NCBI GenBank assembly: GCA_031265355.1
Contig: JAISCT010000035.1
Coordinates: 1 to 64,000, forward strand
Source of the DNA: Oscillospiraceae bacterium
GTDB taxonomy: Bacteria > Bacillota > Clostridia > Oscillospirales > UBA929
Length of the DNA stretch: 64,000 nt
Reading direction: 5' to 3'
The translations under genes were made by a program, and so were the position numbers. The notes under the pieces are model-generated. The model searched no databases. It was not told the origin of the DNA and worked only from the letters and a program-made list of their open reading frames with translations. Below, piece after piece: positions 56,310 through 64,000 of the stretch. The stretch's first letter is position 1, and each line of letters starts with the position of its first letter.

Positions 56310-56341
56310 GCAGATGTTCGAGGCGAAGCTCATCAAGGGCG
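56308..56341 (+). repeat. 34-bp copy of the second YibE/F gene after the third GH92
   Basis: These bases match 51241-51274, inside the second YibE/F gene, at 33 of 34 positions and begin within the GH92 stop codon. In the YibE/F frame they encode KQMFEAK then IKG. The similarity ends abruptly on the right. This is a recombination footprint, not a functional gene. Confidence 0.8.
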
Positions 56342-56403
56342 GGCGGGCAGTCAATTTCGTCGGTTTTGTAAAATATATCCACATGTAAAAGGGGGACACC
56401 AAA

Positions 56404-59400
56404 GTGAGCCGCGCAAAAAGCGTCGCAGTCTGGCCGATCGTTCTCATCATCGCGTTTCAACTACTGACCTTCCATATCCCCGCCGTTTTCGCGGCGCCGG
56501 TCTGGGCGCTGGGCGGGCATGACGTCGTCTGCGAATTGGAAGAAGGCGATCTGGGAAATGGGACGGCGGCCGCAGCCTCCCCGATAACGGGTTTCTCAGG
56601 TTCGGGTTACGTAACGGGCTTTGCGAGCAAAGGAGACTCCGTTTCGATCAACGTAACCGCGCCCAGCTCCGGCGTCTACGGATTTACCGTCCGCAGCGCG
56701 CTTTACCTAAAAGACGCGGCGCGCGGAAAACCCCACGCGTACAGCCACGTCGGTTCGAGAGGCGACCAGAGCATTACCGACGGGAGCTGGACAAACGCGA
56801 GATACTGGGCGTCGGGTGTCCCGTCGTACGTCGGAGAGCCCCGTTGGGTGCAAGTGGATTTGGTCGAGCCCGCGCGGATCGCGATGGCGCGCATTCGCAT
56901 CCCCGCCACCTGGGGCTCGCGAACACAGACGTTTTCGCTTTGGGGCGGTGTTGACGAAGACAATCTCATAGAACTGGCCCCGTCAAAGGTCTATCAGTTC
57001 GAACGAAACACCTCGGCGCCGGGTCTTGGTAATTTTGTGGACATCGAGTTTTCCGAACCCGTTTCTCTCCGCTACGCGCGGGCGGTTTTCACCGGCCGCA
57101 GCGACACCGGGGCAGACGGCTATCAAGTTTCAAACTTCGAATTGTACCCGACAAGCCGCACCGCCGAGCTGTACGTCGACGGCTTGAAAGCGACCGAGTT
57201 CAATATGTCTCCGCAGAAGATCATCAGCCCGTCGGATATCGCCGCCAGCGGCACCGCGTCGTTCGATCCGGGCGTGCCCTCGTGGGTCGAAGATCCCTCC
57301 GGCGGCGTCCTCCTCACGGCCGGCGCGCACACGCTCTCCGTCGTCAGCGGCGGCGCTTTCCCCGGAGAATACAACATCGACGCCGTGTCGTTTTCCGCGC
57401 CGCAGGAGATGGACCCCGGCGTCTTGGCGGTCATAAACGCCATAGACGCGCTGCCCGCGGCGGACTGTCTGCGGCTCGGCGACAAGCCGGCCGTCGCGGC
57501 GGCCCGCGCGGCTTACGACGCCTTGGACGAGGCCCAAAGAAATCTGATTTTCACCTACTGGAAGCTGGCGGAAGCCGAGGCCAGACTGTCCTATCTTGAG
57601 GCGGAGAGCGACGACCGGCGTCCGCCCGTCATCGGCGGCCTATCCGTCGGCGACGCCGTCAACGGCGCGCTTTGGACCGTCAAAGAGAATCTCCAATTTG
57701 GCGACATAGCTTACGGCGACGCATCCGCCGCGTTCACGGCCGTCCCCGACGATCTGAAAGGCGCCGCGTGGGTAAGCCCCGCGTTGGCGTCGAACGCGTG
57801 GAACGGCGCCGGCACGCTGTGTTCCTTTACCGTGAACAGGGACGGCTGGCTCTATATAGCCGCAATCGGCGCGCCCGCGTGGCTCGCCGATTACGAAAGC
57901 GCGCAAGAGCAGATCTCTGTCGGCGGCGAGTCGTATCATCTCTACAGAAAGCCGGTCGAAGCCGGAGCGGTGCTGCGTCTTCCGGCGCAAGGCGACGCCC
58001 GACTGTTGTACATACCGATCGTAAAGACGGCGACGCTCAGCGCGCCCCCCGACAAACCCTCGATCAGCCGTTTCGCGCCGCCGTTCGACACGGCGGGGTG
58101 GTATACGCAGCGGACGGACCTTGGCCCCGGTTCGCCGCTGTTTACCGATGACGCGGCCCTCGTAACCGAGGCGCCGCAAAGGTATCGGGGCGCCGATTAT
58201 ATCCAAACATACAACGGCGCCCGTTCCGGCATAAGCTTCTACGCCGAGCGCAATATCGAAGTGGCCGTCACGCTCGACACGAGGGCAAGCGCCTTGCCGC
58301 AGTGGCTTTCGACGTGGGAGAACACGGGCCTGACGCTGTCCGCGACCGGCGGAAGATCCTACAGGCTATACAGCAAAGAGTACCGCGCGGGCGAATTTAT
58401 CACCATACCCAGTTTGCCGACAAACGTGCCCGACAATTGCATCATCATCGCCAAGCCCTCCGCGGGGGGCGAACAGAGGACAGAAAACCCGCTCGCGCCC
58501 TTGGGCGAGGACCGATGGGACTCCGATCTGGGCTACAGATATTACGCAAACGACGTTTTTAACCAAGACGGCGCGCTGCCTCTCAGCTATTCGCTCAAAA
58601 GCGGCTCCGCGTCCATCGTCTCAAACAACGCGGCCGAACCCGCGGACCTGGCGTTCCGGCGCATCTATACCACAAGCGATGCAAGCTCCGCGCAGTTCAT
58701 GAACGCCACCGACGGTCTCGACGCCTCGTATTGGCAGTCGGACGCGCCTTCGTCCTGGATCAGCGTCAGCCTGGGCAGGGTCAAGCGTGTGAACGTCGTG
58801 GAGGTGCGGCTGCCAGCCGCGATGTCCGCGCGCGGCCAGACATTCGGCATTGAAGGCGCGGCAAACGGCTCCGACTACAAAACGCTCACACCGCCGCAAG
58901 CGTACGCGTTTAACCCGTCTTCGGGCAATACGGTCAAGATCGCGCTGGCCGAGCCCGCGGACGTGGACCATGTGCGCCTTTCGTTCTCCGGCGGCACAGC
59001 CTGTGTCGGAGAATTTCGGGTGTTCGGCGATGAAACGACCGGCGTCGACAAGTATATCGCGCTTTCGTCGGAGAGCGGCGCGTCTCTCGAAAAGGACTTC
59101 GGGCAGCCGATAGACGGCCGCGCGATTTTCGAATTCAAAGTAAAGCCGTCCCGAGAGGACAACGCCGCCGCCGTGAGGCTGACAGGGGCTTCCGACGCCG
59201 TGGCCGTGATGCTGACGTTTAGCGCCGACGGTTCTCTCTACGCAAATGACGGCGGCTCGCAAACCAAAATCCTGCCGTACCGCGCCGATACGTGGTATAC
59301 GGTCAAGATCGCGGCGGATCTCAACGCCGGCGTGTACGACCTGTGGGTCAATCAGCTGCGCAAGGCCGAATCGCTCGCGGCGGCGGCCCCCGGCGGCGTG

Positions 59401-62400
59401 CGGAAACTGGCGTTTTCCGCAGAAGGCGAGGGAAGCCTTTCGATAGACAACGTGAAGGCCTACGACGACACGGAGGAGTATCTGTTTGAGGAAAGCTTCG
59501 GCGCTGCGGATTTTGTCCCCGACGGATGGCTCTTTACAAACCCGCGGGCCGCCGGAGTCGCCGACGTCCCGTTCGCGTCGGATAAGAGTCTCGCGCTCAC
59601 CGCCGACGGCTCGGCCGCCAAGGCGACAAGGCGAATCCCGGAGACATCCGGTGTGGTCAGCTTCGAAACCAAAGTGAAGCTCTCGAACGCCGGGTTTGCC
59701 GCGGCGCCCGTAATCACCGACGATCAGAACCGTGTGGCCGCCGCCGTCGCGTTCTATCGGAACAATCTCTACGCCGTAAACGGCGACAATTGGATCAAGA
59801 TCATAGACGGCGAATCTCCCTGGGCTTACTACCCCGCAGACAACTGGTACCTGATCAAAATCACCCTCAACACCTACACCAACCGCTACGACCTCTATGT
59901 GGACGGCGCGTCTAGAATGAAAGGGCTCTCGTTTGTGCAGGACGTTGATTCCGTCAGCCGCGTTGCGTATACCCTCATTGACGATAACGTCTGCTATGTC
60001 AACAGCCTCAGCGCGTATAAAGGTTTCGATCTTGGCGGCGGGCTGATCGACAAAGAACGCGTACTGAACGTCAAAGACGCCCCCTATAACGCCAAAGGGG
60101 ACGGAATGACCGACGACACGGAAGCGATCCAAGCCGCTCTCGACGACGCGGCTTTCACCGGCCGGACGGTTCTTGTGGATGGCGGCGCGTTCCTTACCAG
60201 CACGCTCTCGGTGCGCAGCGACACGACGCTTTATGTCAGCCAAACCGCGTCGATACTGGGCGTGCAGGACAAAAACAACTACCCGCTGATCGAAACGTGT
60301 GAGGGCCTTGTCAACCACGCGCAGATCGGGCGCGGACTGGTGTTTACCGAAAACGCCTCGAACGTCCGCATTGAGGGCGGCGGCGTGATTGACGGCAACG
60401 GTTTGTATGGGTACAAGGTCAATGACCCGCCGCAAAACCAACGGCTCCAGCTGGCACGCCCGTGCGTCATACTGTCCGTATTGTCTCACGATGTGACGAT
60501 ACAAAATGTCAGCCTCATACGCAGCGCGTTCTGGACGCTTGTGCCGATGGAGTCTGAAAACGTCGCCATTCGCAACGTCAACGTCAACAGCATAAACAAC
60601 ACGCCAAACCGCGACGGAATCGACCCCGTTGACGTGGTAAACCTGACCATCGAGAACTGCAACATCTTGGCGGGCGACGACGGGTTGTGCTTCAAAACGT
60701 CCAGTTTTCACGGCAATCGCAATGTGGACGTATGCGGCGTTCGGATCATGGCGCTGTCCAATGGGATAAAGTTCGGTACCGACACATACTACGAGTGGAA
60801 AAACATAACAATTTCCGACGTCACGATGAAAAACGTCGTCAAAGCGGGCATCGCAATCGAGGCCACCGACGGCGCGGAGGTTGACGGTGTGACGTTTGCG
60901 CGCGTAGACATGAGCGACGTCGACGCGCCGGTCTACATGACAGTCGGAAACCGCGGGCGCCAGCCGACCTCAAGGCCCGGTATGAGAATCGGATGGATTC
61001 GCAACGTAGCGTTTACGGATGTGAATTTCTTCAACGCCAAAGAAGCTCCCTACAGCTTCGAGGCCGACACACATGAAAATGTTTTGATTGGCCTGGACAA
61101 CGACACGCACCGCATCCAAAACATCGCGTTTCGCAACGTGACGATGGAAATGCCGGGCGGTGCCGCCGCCGTACCCGGCTGGCCGTCCGGGACGCTGAAC
61201 GGGTATCCCGAACACTACAACGTCGACGGCAAACCGAACGCCTGGGCCTACTGTATACGGTATGCCGACAATGTGACGTTCAGCAACGTCACCAACATAT
61301 TGTTAAACGGCGACGCGAGGCCGGAAATCTCTTACGGCGACTACGGAGCGTCTCCGATAGAATTTGCCCGCCCTGTCACGTACGTAAGAGCTGTTTATCT
61401 CAGAGCGGCGCTGGGGACGCCGGCGAATCGGCTGAACCTGCCCGAAACCGTGCAAGTCATCGCGGACTATGATCTCACCGCGTCGGTTCCGGTTTCGTGG
61501 CGCCCAGAGGGAACATACAACCCCAACGCTGCCGGCGTTTACGCGTTTACCGGAGCACTGGGCGAGTCCCCCGGCGTCGCAAACGGCGGGGACCTCGCCG
61601 CTGTCGCGTACGTCCGCGTTGTAGAAGGCGATTCCCCCATCCCCGCGCCGCCGTCCAACGTATCGGCGTCGGTCAGCGGAAGCGCCAACCCGTCGCAGGC
61701 GATCACAATCAGCTGGACGGCGTCTTCGTCGGAAGACGTGGCCGCGTACAGCGTGTACGCCGGCATGACGCCCGATTTCGATCTGGAAAGCGCCGTGTTC
61801 TGCGGCAGGACGCCGGACCTGAGCCTGGTTTATTTGCCGGGCTCGAGGCAGGCGCTCTATTTCAAGGTTTGCGCGCTGAGCAGCTTATCCGCGGCCTCAG
61901 AACCGTCCGCCGTCTCGAATCTTGTGGTGGGCGGCATAGACCCACAGCCCGCTCCGGACATTGTCTTGCTCAATACCGACATCCGCGGCTACGAAGTCAA
62001 AAGCGTAACGGTCAGCGCCGTGGACAAAGCGGACGTGGGTGCGGCGGCCATGGCGGTCTTTGCCCGTTACGCCGAAAACGGGCGGATGACAGCCGTTTCG
62101 TCCGTCCCTTTCAGCCTGAACGGCGCCAGCCAAACGTTAGATTTGACGCTCCATCGCCCGCTCGGCTTTGAGGCACGAGACCTGGTAAAAGTTTACTTTT
62201 TAAACGCCGAAACCTTTGTACCGCTTGCGGACGCGTTGAAACTGAAGACGCCGGTTCCGGGCGACGCGAACCCCGACCTTCCCGAGGACGGTTCGACGTT
62301 GCAAATCGAAGCCGAAAACTTCGCGTATTCAACCGGCTCCGTGTCGGTCGCGGACGCGCCGGCGGGGAACACGGCGACAAGCGGCGGACGCCAAGTCGAG

Positions 62401-63147
62401 GGCGTAGACCAAGCTGACGCTCTCACTTACATCGTCGACGTTCCCGAAACGGGATACTACAACGTCTATGTTCGCTTTACAAGCGCCGCCAATGCGGGCG
62501 ATACGGGCGGCATCCGGGTGACCGCCGGCGGCGTTGACTACGATCTCAGAAATTTTTCCAGGCCCTATAATAACAGCGATTGGAACGGGAATTACCAGTC
62601 TCTGAGATTCTGCGTCTGGCTGGAATCCGGGTTGGCGCAGCCGCTTACGATCACAAATGTCGGCAGGGACTCGTCGTCGGCCATGTCCATCAATATAGAC
62701 CGCGTCGATATCCAAAAGTTCGTCCCGACCGTCATCCCAACGGATGGAAGCCCCGCGCGCATAGAGGCGGAGAACTTCATGTCAAAGAATAGCGCGCTGA
62801 GGGTCATCAACGACCATGCCCCCGGATTCGAATCCAACACATGGTATGCCAGCGCCATACTGGCGGGCGATACGGTCACATACCGTATTGAAATCGCCGA
62901 AGCGGGGGCATACAACTTCGCCGTCGCGCTGGCGAGCCAGAACAATTCGATGCAGTACCGATTGGACTGCGCCGGCCAAAGCGCGGTGTCCGAGGTCGTC
63001 GAAAGAACCAGCAGTTGGACGGCGTACCGCGAAGAGAGCGTCCGGCTTGACTTGCCGGCCGGAGTCTGGCTCTTGACTTTCACCGACACTTACAGCAGGT
63101 ACAACTACGATTACATCGACGTATCCAAAGTTGACAACGCGCCTTGA
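56404..63147 (+). CDS. Secreted GH28-like beta-helix protein with many binding modules
   Basis: This 2247-residue exported protein starts at GTG 56404 after AAAGGGGG and has a signal peptide at about 1-31. The first jelly roll is split by a discoidin domain (about 100-255), then resumes. A long region with lectin-like and discoidin-like segments follows (about 340-1200), including two LamG/ConA-like stretches. The right-handed beta-helix (about 1217-1650) begins KDAPYNAKGDGMTDDTEAIQAAL. It holds NRDGIDPVDV and AGDDGLCFKT, which match the GH28 Asp motifs, then NGIKFGT. Next come a group-4 Ig-like domain, FN3, the FLWD-type module (61965-62250) and two CBM6-like domains (about 1960-2247). Most GH28 enzymes cut galacturonans, but this divergent subgroup cannot be assigned a substrate. 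It is the last gene of the third unit. Confidence 0.82.
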   Translation: MSRAKSVAVWPIVLIIAFQLLTFHIPAVFAAPVWALGGHDVVCELEEGDLGNGTAAAASPITGFSGSGYVTGFASKGDSVSINVTAPSSGVYGFTVRSALYLKDAARGKPHAYSHVGSRGDQSITDGSWTNARYWASGVPSYVGEPRWVQVDLVEPARIAMARIRIPATWGSRTQTFSLWGGVDEDNLIELAPSKVYQFERNTSAPGLGNFVDIEFSEPVSLRYARAVFTGRSDTGADGYQVSNFELYPTSRTAELYVDGLKATEFNMSPQKIISPSDIAASGTASFDPGVPSWVEDPSGGVLLTAGAHTLSVVSGGAFPGEYNIDAVSFSAPQEMDPGVLAVINAIDALPAADCLRLGDKPAVAAARAAYDALDEAQRNLIFTYWKLAEAEARLSYLEAESDDRRPPVIGGLSVGDAVNGALWTVKENLQFGDIAYGDASAAFTAVPDDLKGAAWVSPALASNAWNGAGTLCSFTVNRDGWLYIAAIGAPAWLADYESAQEQISVGGESYHLYRKPVEAGAVLRLPAQGDARLLYIPIVKTATLSAPPDKPSISRFAPPFDTAGWYTQRTDLGPGSPLFTDDAALVTEAPQRYRGADYIQTYNGARSGISFYAERNIEVAVTLDTRASALPQWLSTWENTGLTLSATGGRSYRLYSKEYRAGEFITIPSLPTNVPDNCIIIAKPSAGGEQRTENPLAPLGEDRWDSDLGYRYYANDVFNQDGALPLSYSLKSGSASIVSNNAAEPADLAFRRIYTTSDASSAQFMNATDGLDASYWQSDAPSSWISVSLGRVKRVNVVEVRLPAAMSARGQTFGIEGAANGSDYKTLTPPQAYAFNPSSGNTVKIALAEPADVDHVRLSFSGGTACVGEFRVFGDETTGVDKYIALSSESGASLEKDFGQPIDGRAIFEFKVKPSREDNAAAVRLTGASDAVAVMLTFSADGSLYANDGGSQTKILPYRADTWYTVKIAADLNAGVYDLWVNQLRKAESLAAAAPGGVRKLAFSAEGEGSLSIDNVKAYDDTEEYLFEESFGAADFVPDGWLFTNPRAAGVADVPFASDKSLALTADGSAAKATRRIPETSGVVSFETKVKLSNAGFAAAPVITDDQNRVAAAVAFYRNNLYAVNGDNWIKIIDGESPWAYYPADNWYLIKITLNTYTNRYDLYVDGASRMKGLSFVQDVDSVSRVAYTLIDDNVCYVNSLSAYKGFDLGGGLIDKERVLNVKDAPYNAKGDGMTDDTEAIQAALDDAAFTGRTVLVDGGAFLTSTLSVRSDTTLYVSQTASILGVQDKNNYPLIETCEGLVNHAQIGRGLVFTENASNVRIEGGGVIDGNGLYGYKVNDPPQNQRLQLARPCVILSVLSHDVTIQNVSLIRSAFWTLVPMESENVAIRNVNVNSINNTPNRDGIDPVDVVNLTIENCNILAGDDGLCFKTSSFHGNRNVDVCGVRIMALSNGIKFGTDTYYEWKNITISDVTMKNVVKAGIAIEATDGAEVDGVTFARVDMSDVDAPVYMTVGNRGRQPTSRPGMRIGWIRNVAFTDVNFFNAKEAPYSFEADTHENVLIGLDNDTHRIQNIAFRNVTMEMPGGAAAVPGWPSGTLNGYPEHYNVDGKPNAWAYCIRYADNVTFSNVTNILLNGDARPEISYGDYGASPIEFARPVTYVRAVYLRAALGTPANRLNLPETVQVIADYDLTASVPVSWRPEGTYNPNAAGVYAFTGALGESPGVANGGDLAAVAYVRVVEGDSPIPAPPSNVSASVSGSANPSQAITISWTASSSEDVAAYSVYAGMTPDFDLESAVFCGRTPDLSLVYLPGSRQALYFKVCALSSLSAASEPSAVSNLVVGGIDPQPAPDIVLLNTDIRGYEVKSVTVSAVDKADVGAAAMAVFARYAENGRMTAVSSVPFSLNGASQTLDLTLHRPLGFEARDLVKVYFLNAETFVPLADALKLKTPVPGDANPDLPEDGSTLQIEAENFAYSTGSVSVADAPAGNTATSGGRQVEGVDQADALTYIVDVPETGYYNVYVRFTSAANAGDTGGIRVTAGGVDYDLRNFSRPYNNSDWNGNYQSLRFCVWLESGLAQPLTITNVGRDSSSAMSINIDRVDIQKFVPTVIPTDGSPARIEAENFMSKNSALRVINDHAPGFESNTWYASAILAGDTVTYRIEIAEAGAYNFAVALASQNNSMQYRLDCAGQSAVSEVVERTSSWTAYREESVRLDLPAGVWLLTFTDTYSRYNYDYIDVSKVDNAP

Positions 63148-63161
63148 CGCGCGAAAACTGT

Positions 63162-63236
63162 TGACAACACCGCCGGCGCCGATGCCGTTGGCCTGGAAGG
63201 AGACGTATGCCCCCCGTCTGCGAACCGGCTGAATTG
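63162..63236 (+). pseudogene. Deleted remnant of a GH92 gene 3' end
   Basis: Bases 63162-63188 equal 56087-56113 (27 of 27), and 63190-63236 closely match 56261-56306, the last codons of the third GH92 gene. The 147 or so bases between these blocks in the intact gene are missing, and an extra C shifts the frame. It lies 14 bases after the GH28-like stop, upstream of the repeated terminator. It records a former GH92 copy, or a copied tail, at this place. Confidence 0.85.
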
Positions 63237-63352
63237 CCATTTGCCTTTCACAAAATGGTAGAAAATGTTAAAAAGAGGAAAATCGACTCGAAACTGGCTT
63301 GTGGCATCTCCTTCCATAAATCCATAAAGTGGGAAAAAGAAATGTGAAACAG

Positions 63353-63397
63353 CAAGTAAAAGTGCCGTTTTGTAAGAAAAAACGGCACTTTTACTTG
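63353..63397 (+). terminator. Repeated stem-loop terminator, copy 3
   Basis: A 19-bp stem (63353-63371 with 63379-63397) is followed by TTTTTAA. Its arms match copies 1 and 2, and the one C-to-T change in the left arm is compensated by G-to-A in the right arm, so pairing has been kept. It ends the third unit. Confidence 0.88.
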
Positions 63398-63927
63398 TTT
63401 TTAATAAAGTATACCTTTTTGAGAGCGCGCCATAGACACGGAACAACTCTTTTTTATCATAAATAGTTTGCAAAGTCAAGTGGTATGTACAATATTTTTT
63501 ATGCATTTCGACCGAATCGGACGGGACAATTCGCCAGAAACGGCAATTTCAAAAAGGTATAGCATAGCAGGCCATGCAGGAACCGCCGAAGTGGCTGCGG
63601 CCCAAGGAGTTCGTGTGAGTCGGCGGGATATGTCCGGAAGTGGGCGGCCGTTTTGTGTGCAGAGAAAGCGGTCGCCGGTGGGACTGTTTGTGCAGACGGT
63701 CTCGCCCCGGACAGGTTCATGCTTGTCATGGGCGCTGTGGGCGGCGGACGAGTCCTTTGGGCGGTGTGCCCGACCGCCGTGTGCGGCCGAGGAACAAGGC
63801 AAAAAAGAAGGCAGGTGATGTGACCGAGTTGTGGAGCATTGTCAAAATTTACAGAAACCTGCGGATGTGCTGCCCGTTTCGGCACAGAAGAGATATTTTG
63901 CCTTCCTATCCGTTCGGCGATATATAA
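63398..63927 (+). other. Intergenic region without a convincing gene
   Basis: Bases 63398-63560 are A/T-rich, and 63561-63800 are G/C-rich. Open frames on both strands (for example 63468-63818 plus, 63499-63885 minus) give Arg/Pro/Cys-rich products with no family motif and no good ribosome-binding site, so I do not call them. TTGCAA at about 63468 and TACAAT at about 63488 loosely recall the conserved upstream element but do not align with it. Confidence 0.5.
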
Positions 63928-64000
63928 ATGGTTCAGGTGTCAGAAGTGCGTCTGGCGACGGTCAAGTCGATTTTTCGTCAGATGGAGCAAAAAACGCAGT
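63928..64000 (+). CDS. Start of a gene running off the window, possibly a ROK-type regulator
   Basis: ATG 63928 follows an in-frame TAA directly upstream and opens a frame that stays open to the end (24 codons: MVQVSEVRLATVKSIFRQME, then QKTQ). The pattern of a short lead followed by xxxNxxxVxxxFRxM resembles the start of the winged-helix domain in ROK-family sugar regulators, but the Asn and the recognition helix are not visible. No strong ribosome-binding site is seen. If it is a sugar regulator, it would be a candidate to bind the conserved element of this locus. Confidence 0.4.
   Translation, partial: MVQVSEVRLATVKSIFRQMEQKTQ

Noticed and set aside
63468-63885. Open frames on both strands after the last terminator
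   Set aside because: The products are Arg/Pro/Cys-rich, have no recognisable motif, overlap each other and lack ribosome-binding sites.

Overview
The window comes from a G+C-rich Firmicute, most likely a class Clostridia anaerobe (Oscillospirales-like). This is inferred from the SepF/DivIVA division pair, the order mutL-miaA-hfq, the order yggS-sepF-divIVA-ileS-lspA-rluD, strong Shine-Dalgarno sites, and frequent GTG/TTG starts. No rRNA, tRNA, CRISPR array or insertion sequence was seen.

Layout. 1-197 is a broken HipA-like kinase fragment. 219-6041 is a very large secreted GH3 enzyme carrying many binding modules. 6002-10840, all on the minus strand, holds rsmG, mnmG, a DUF4015-type putative glycoside hydrolase, a lipoprotein and a small Cys-rich membrane protein. 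11158-22866, on the plus strand, is a compact housekeeping run: mutL, miaA, hfq, an HlyD-like adaptor, yggS, sepF, divIVA, ileS, lspA, rluD and a Cof-type HAD phosphatase. 23213-63147 is a 40 kb accessory locus on the plus strand, built almost entirely of giant exported carbohydrate-active enzymes: GH92, GH92 fused to a GH71/GH99-like domain, GH2, GH38, two degenerate gluzincin-like membrane proteins, two YibE/F membrane proteins, a third GH92, and a GH28-like beta-helix protein. A new gene starts at 63928 and runs off the end.

How the locus may work. GH38, GH92 and GH99-type enzymes attack alpha-mannosides, and GH2 enzymes of this type attack beta-mannosides or beta-glucosaminides. Together they look like an extracellular system for fungal alpha-mannan or high-mannose N-glycans. 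Two of the three GH92 proteins carry Gln in place of the usual general-acid Glu. That change is known from a GH92 phosphodiesterase that removes mannose-1-phosphate caps, so phosphomannan may be a target. No sugar transporter, SusC/D pair or complete regulator lies in the window.

The locus appears to be three transcription units. Each starts at a near-identical element of about 58 bp (23127, 35874, 40676), and each ends at a copy of the same stem-loop terminator (35733, 40622, 63353). All seven large secreted enzymes, including the distant GH3, share an unnamed module of roughly 80-100 residues whose hallmark is a GRL...FLWD...P pattern. Two short scars (56308-56341 and 63162-63236) show that the locus was shaped by duplication followed by deletion.
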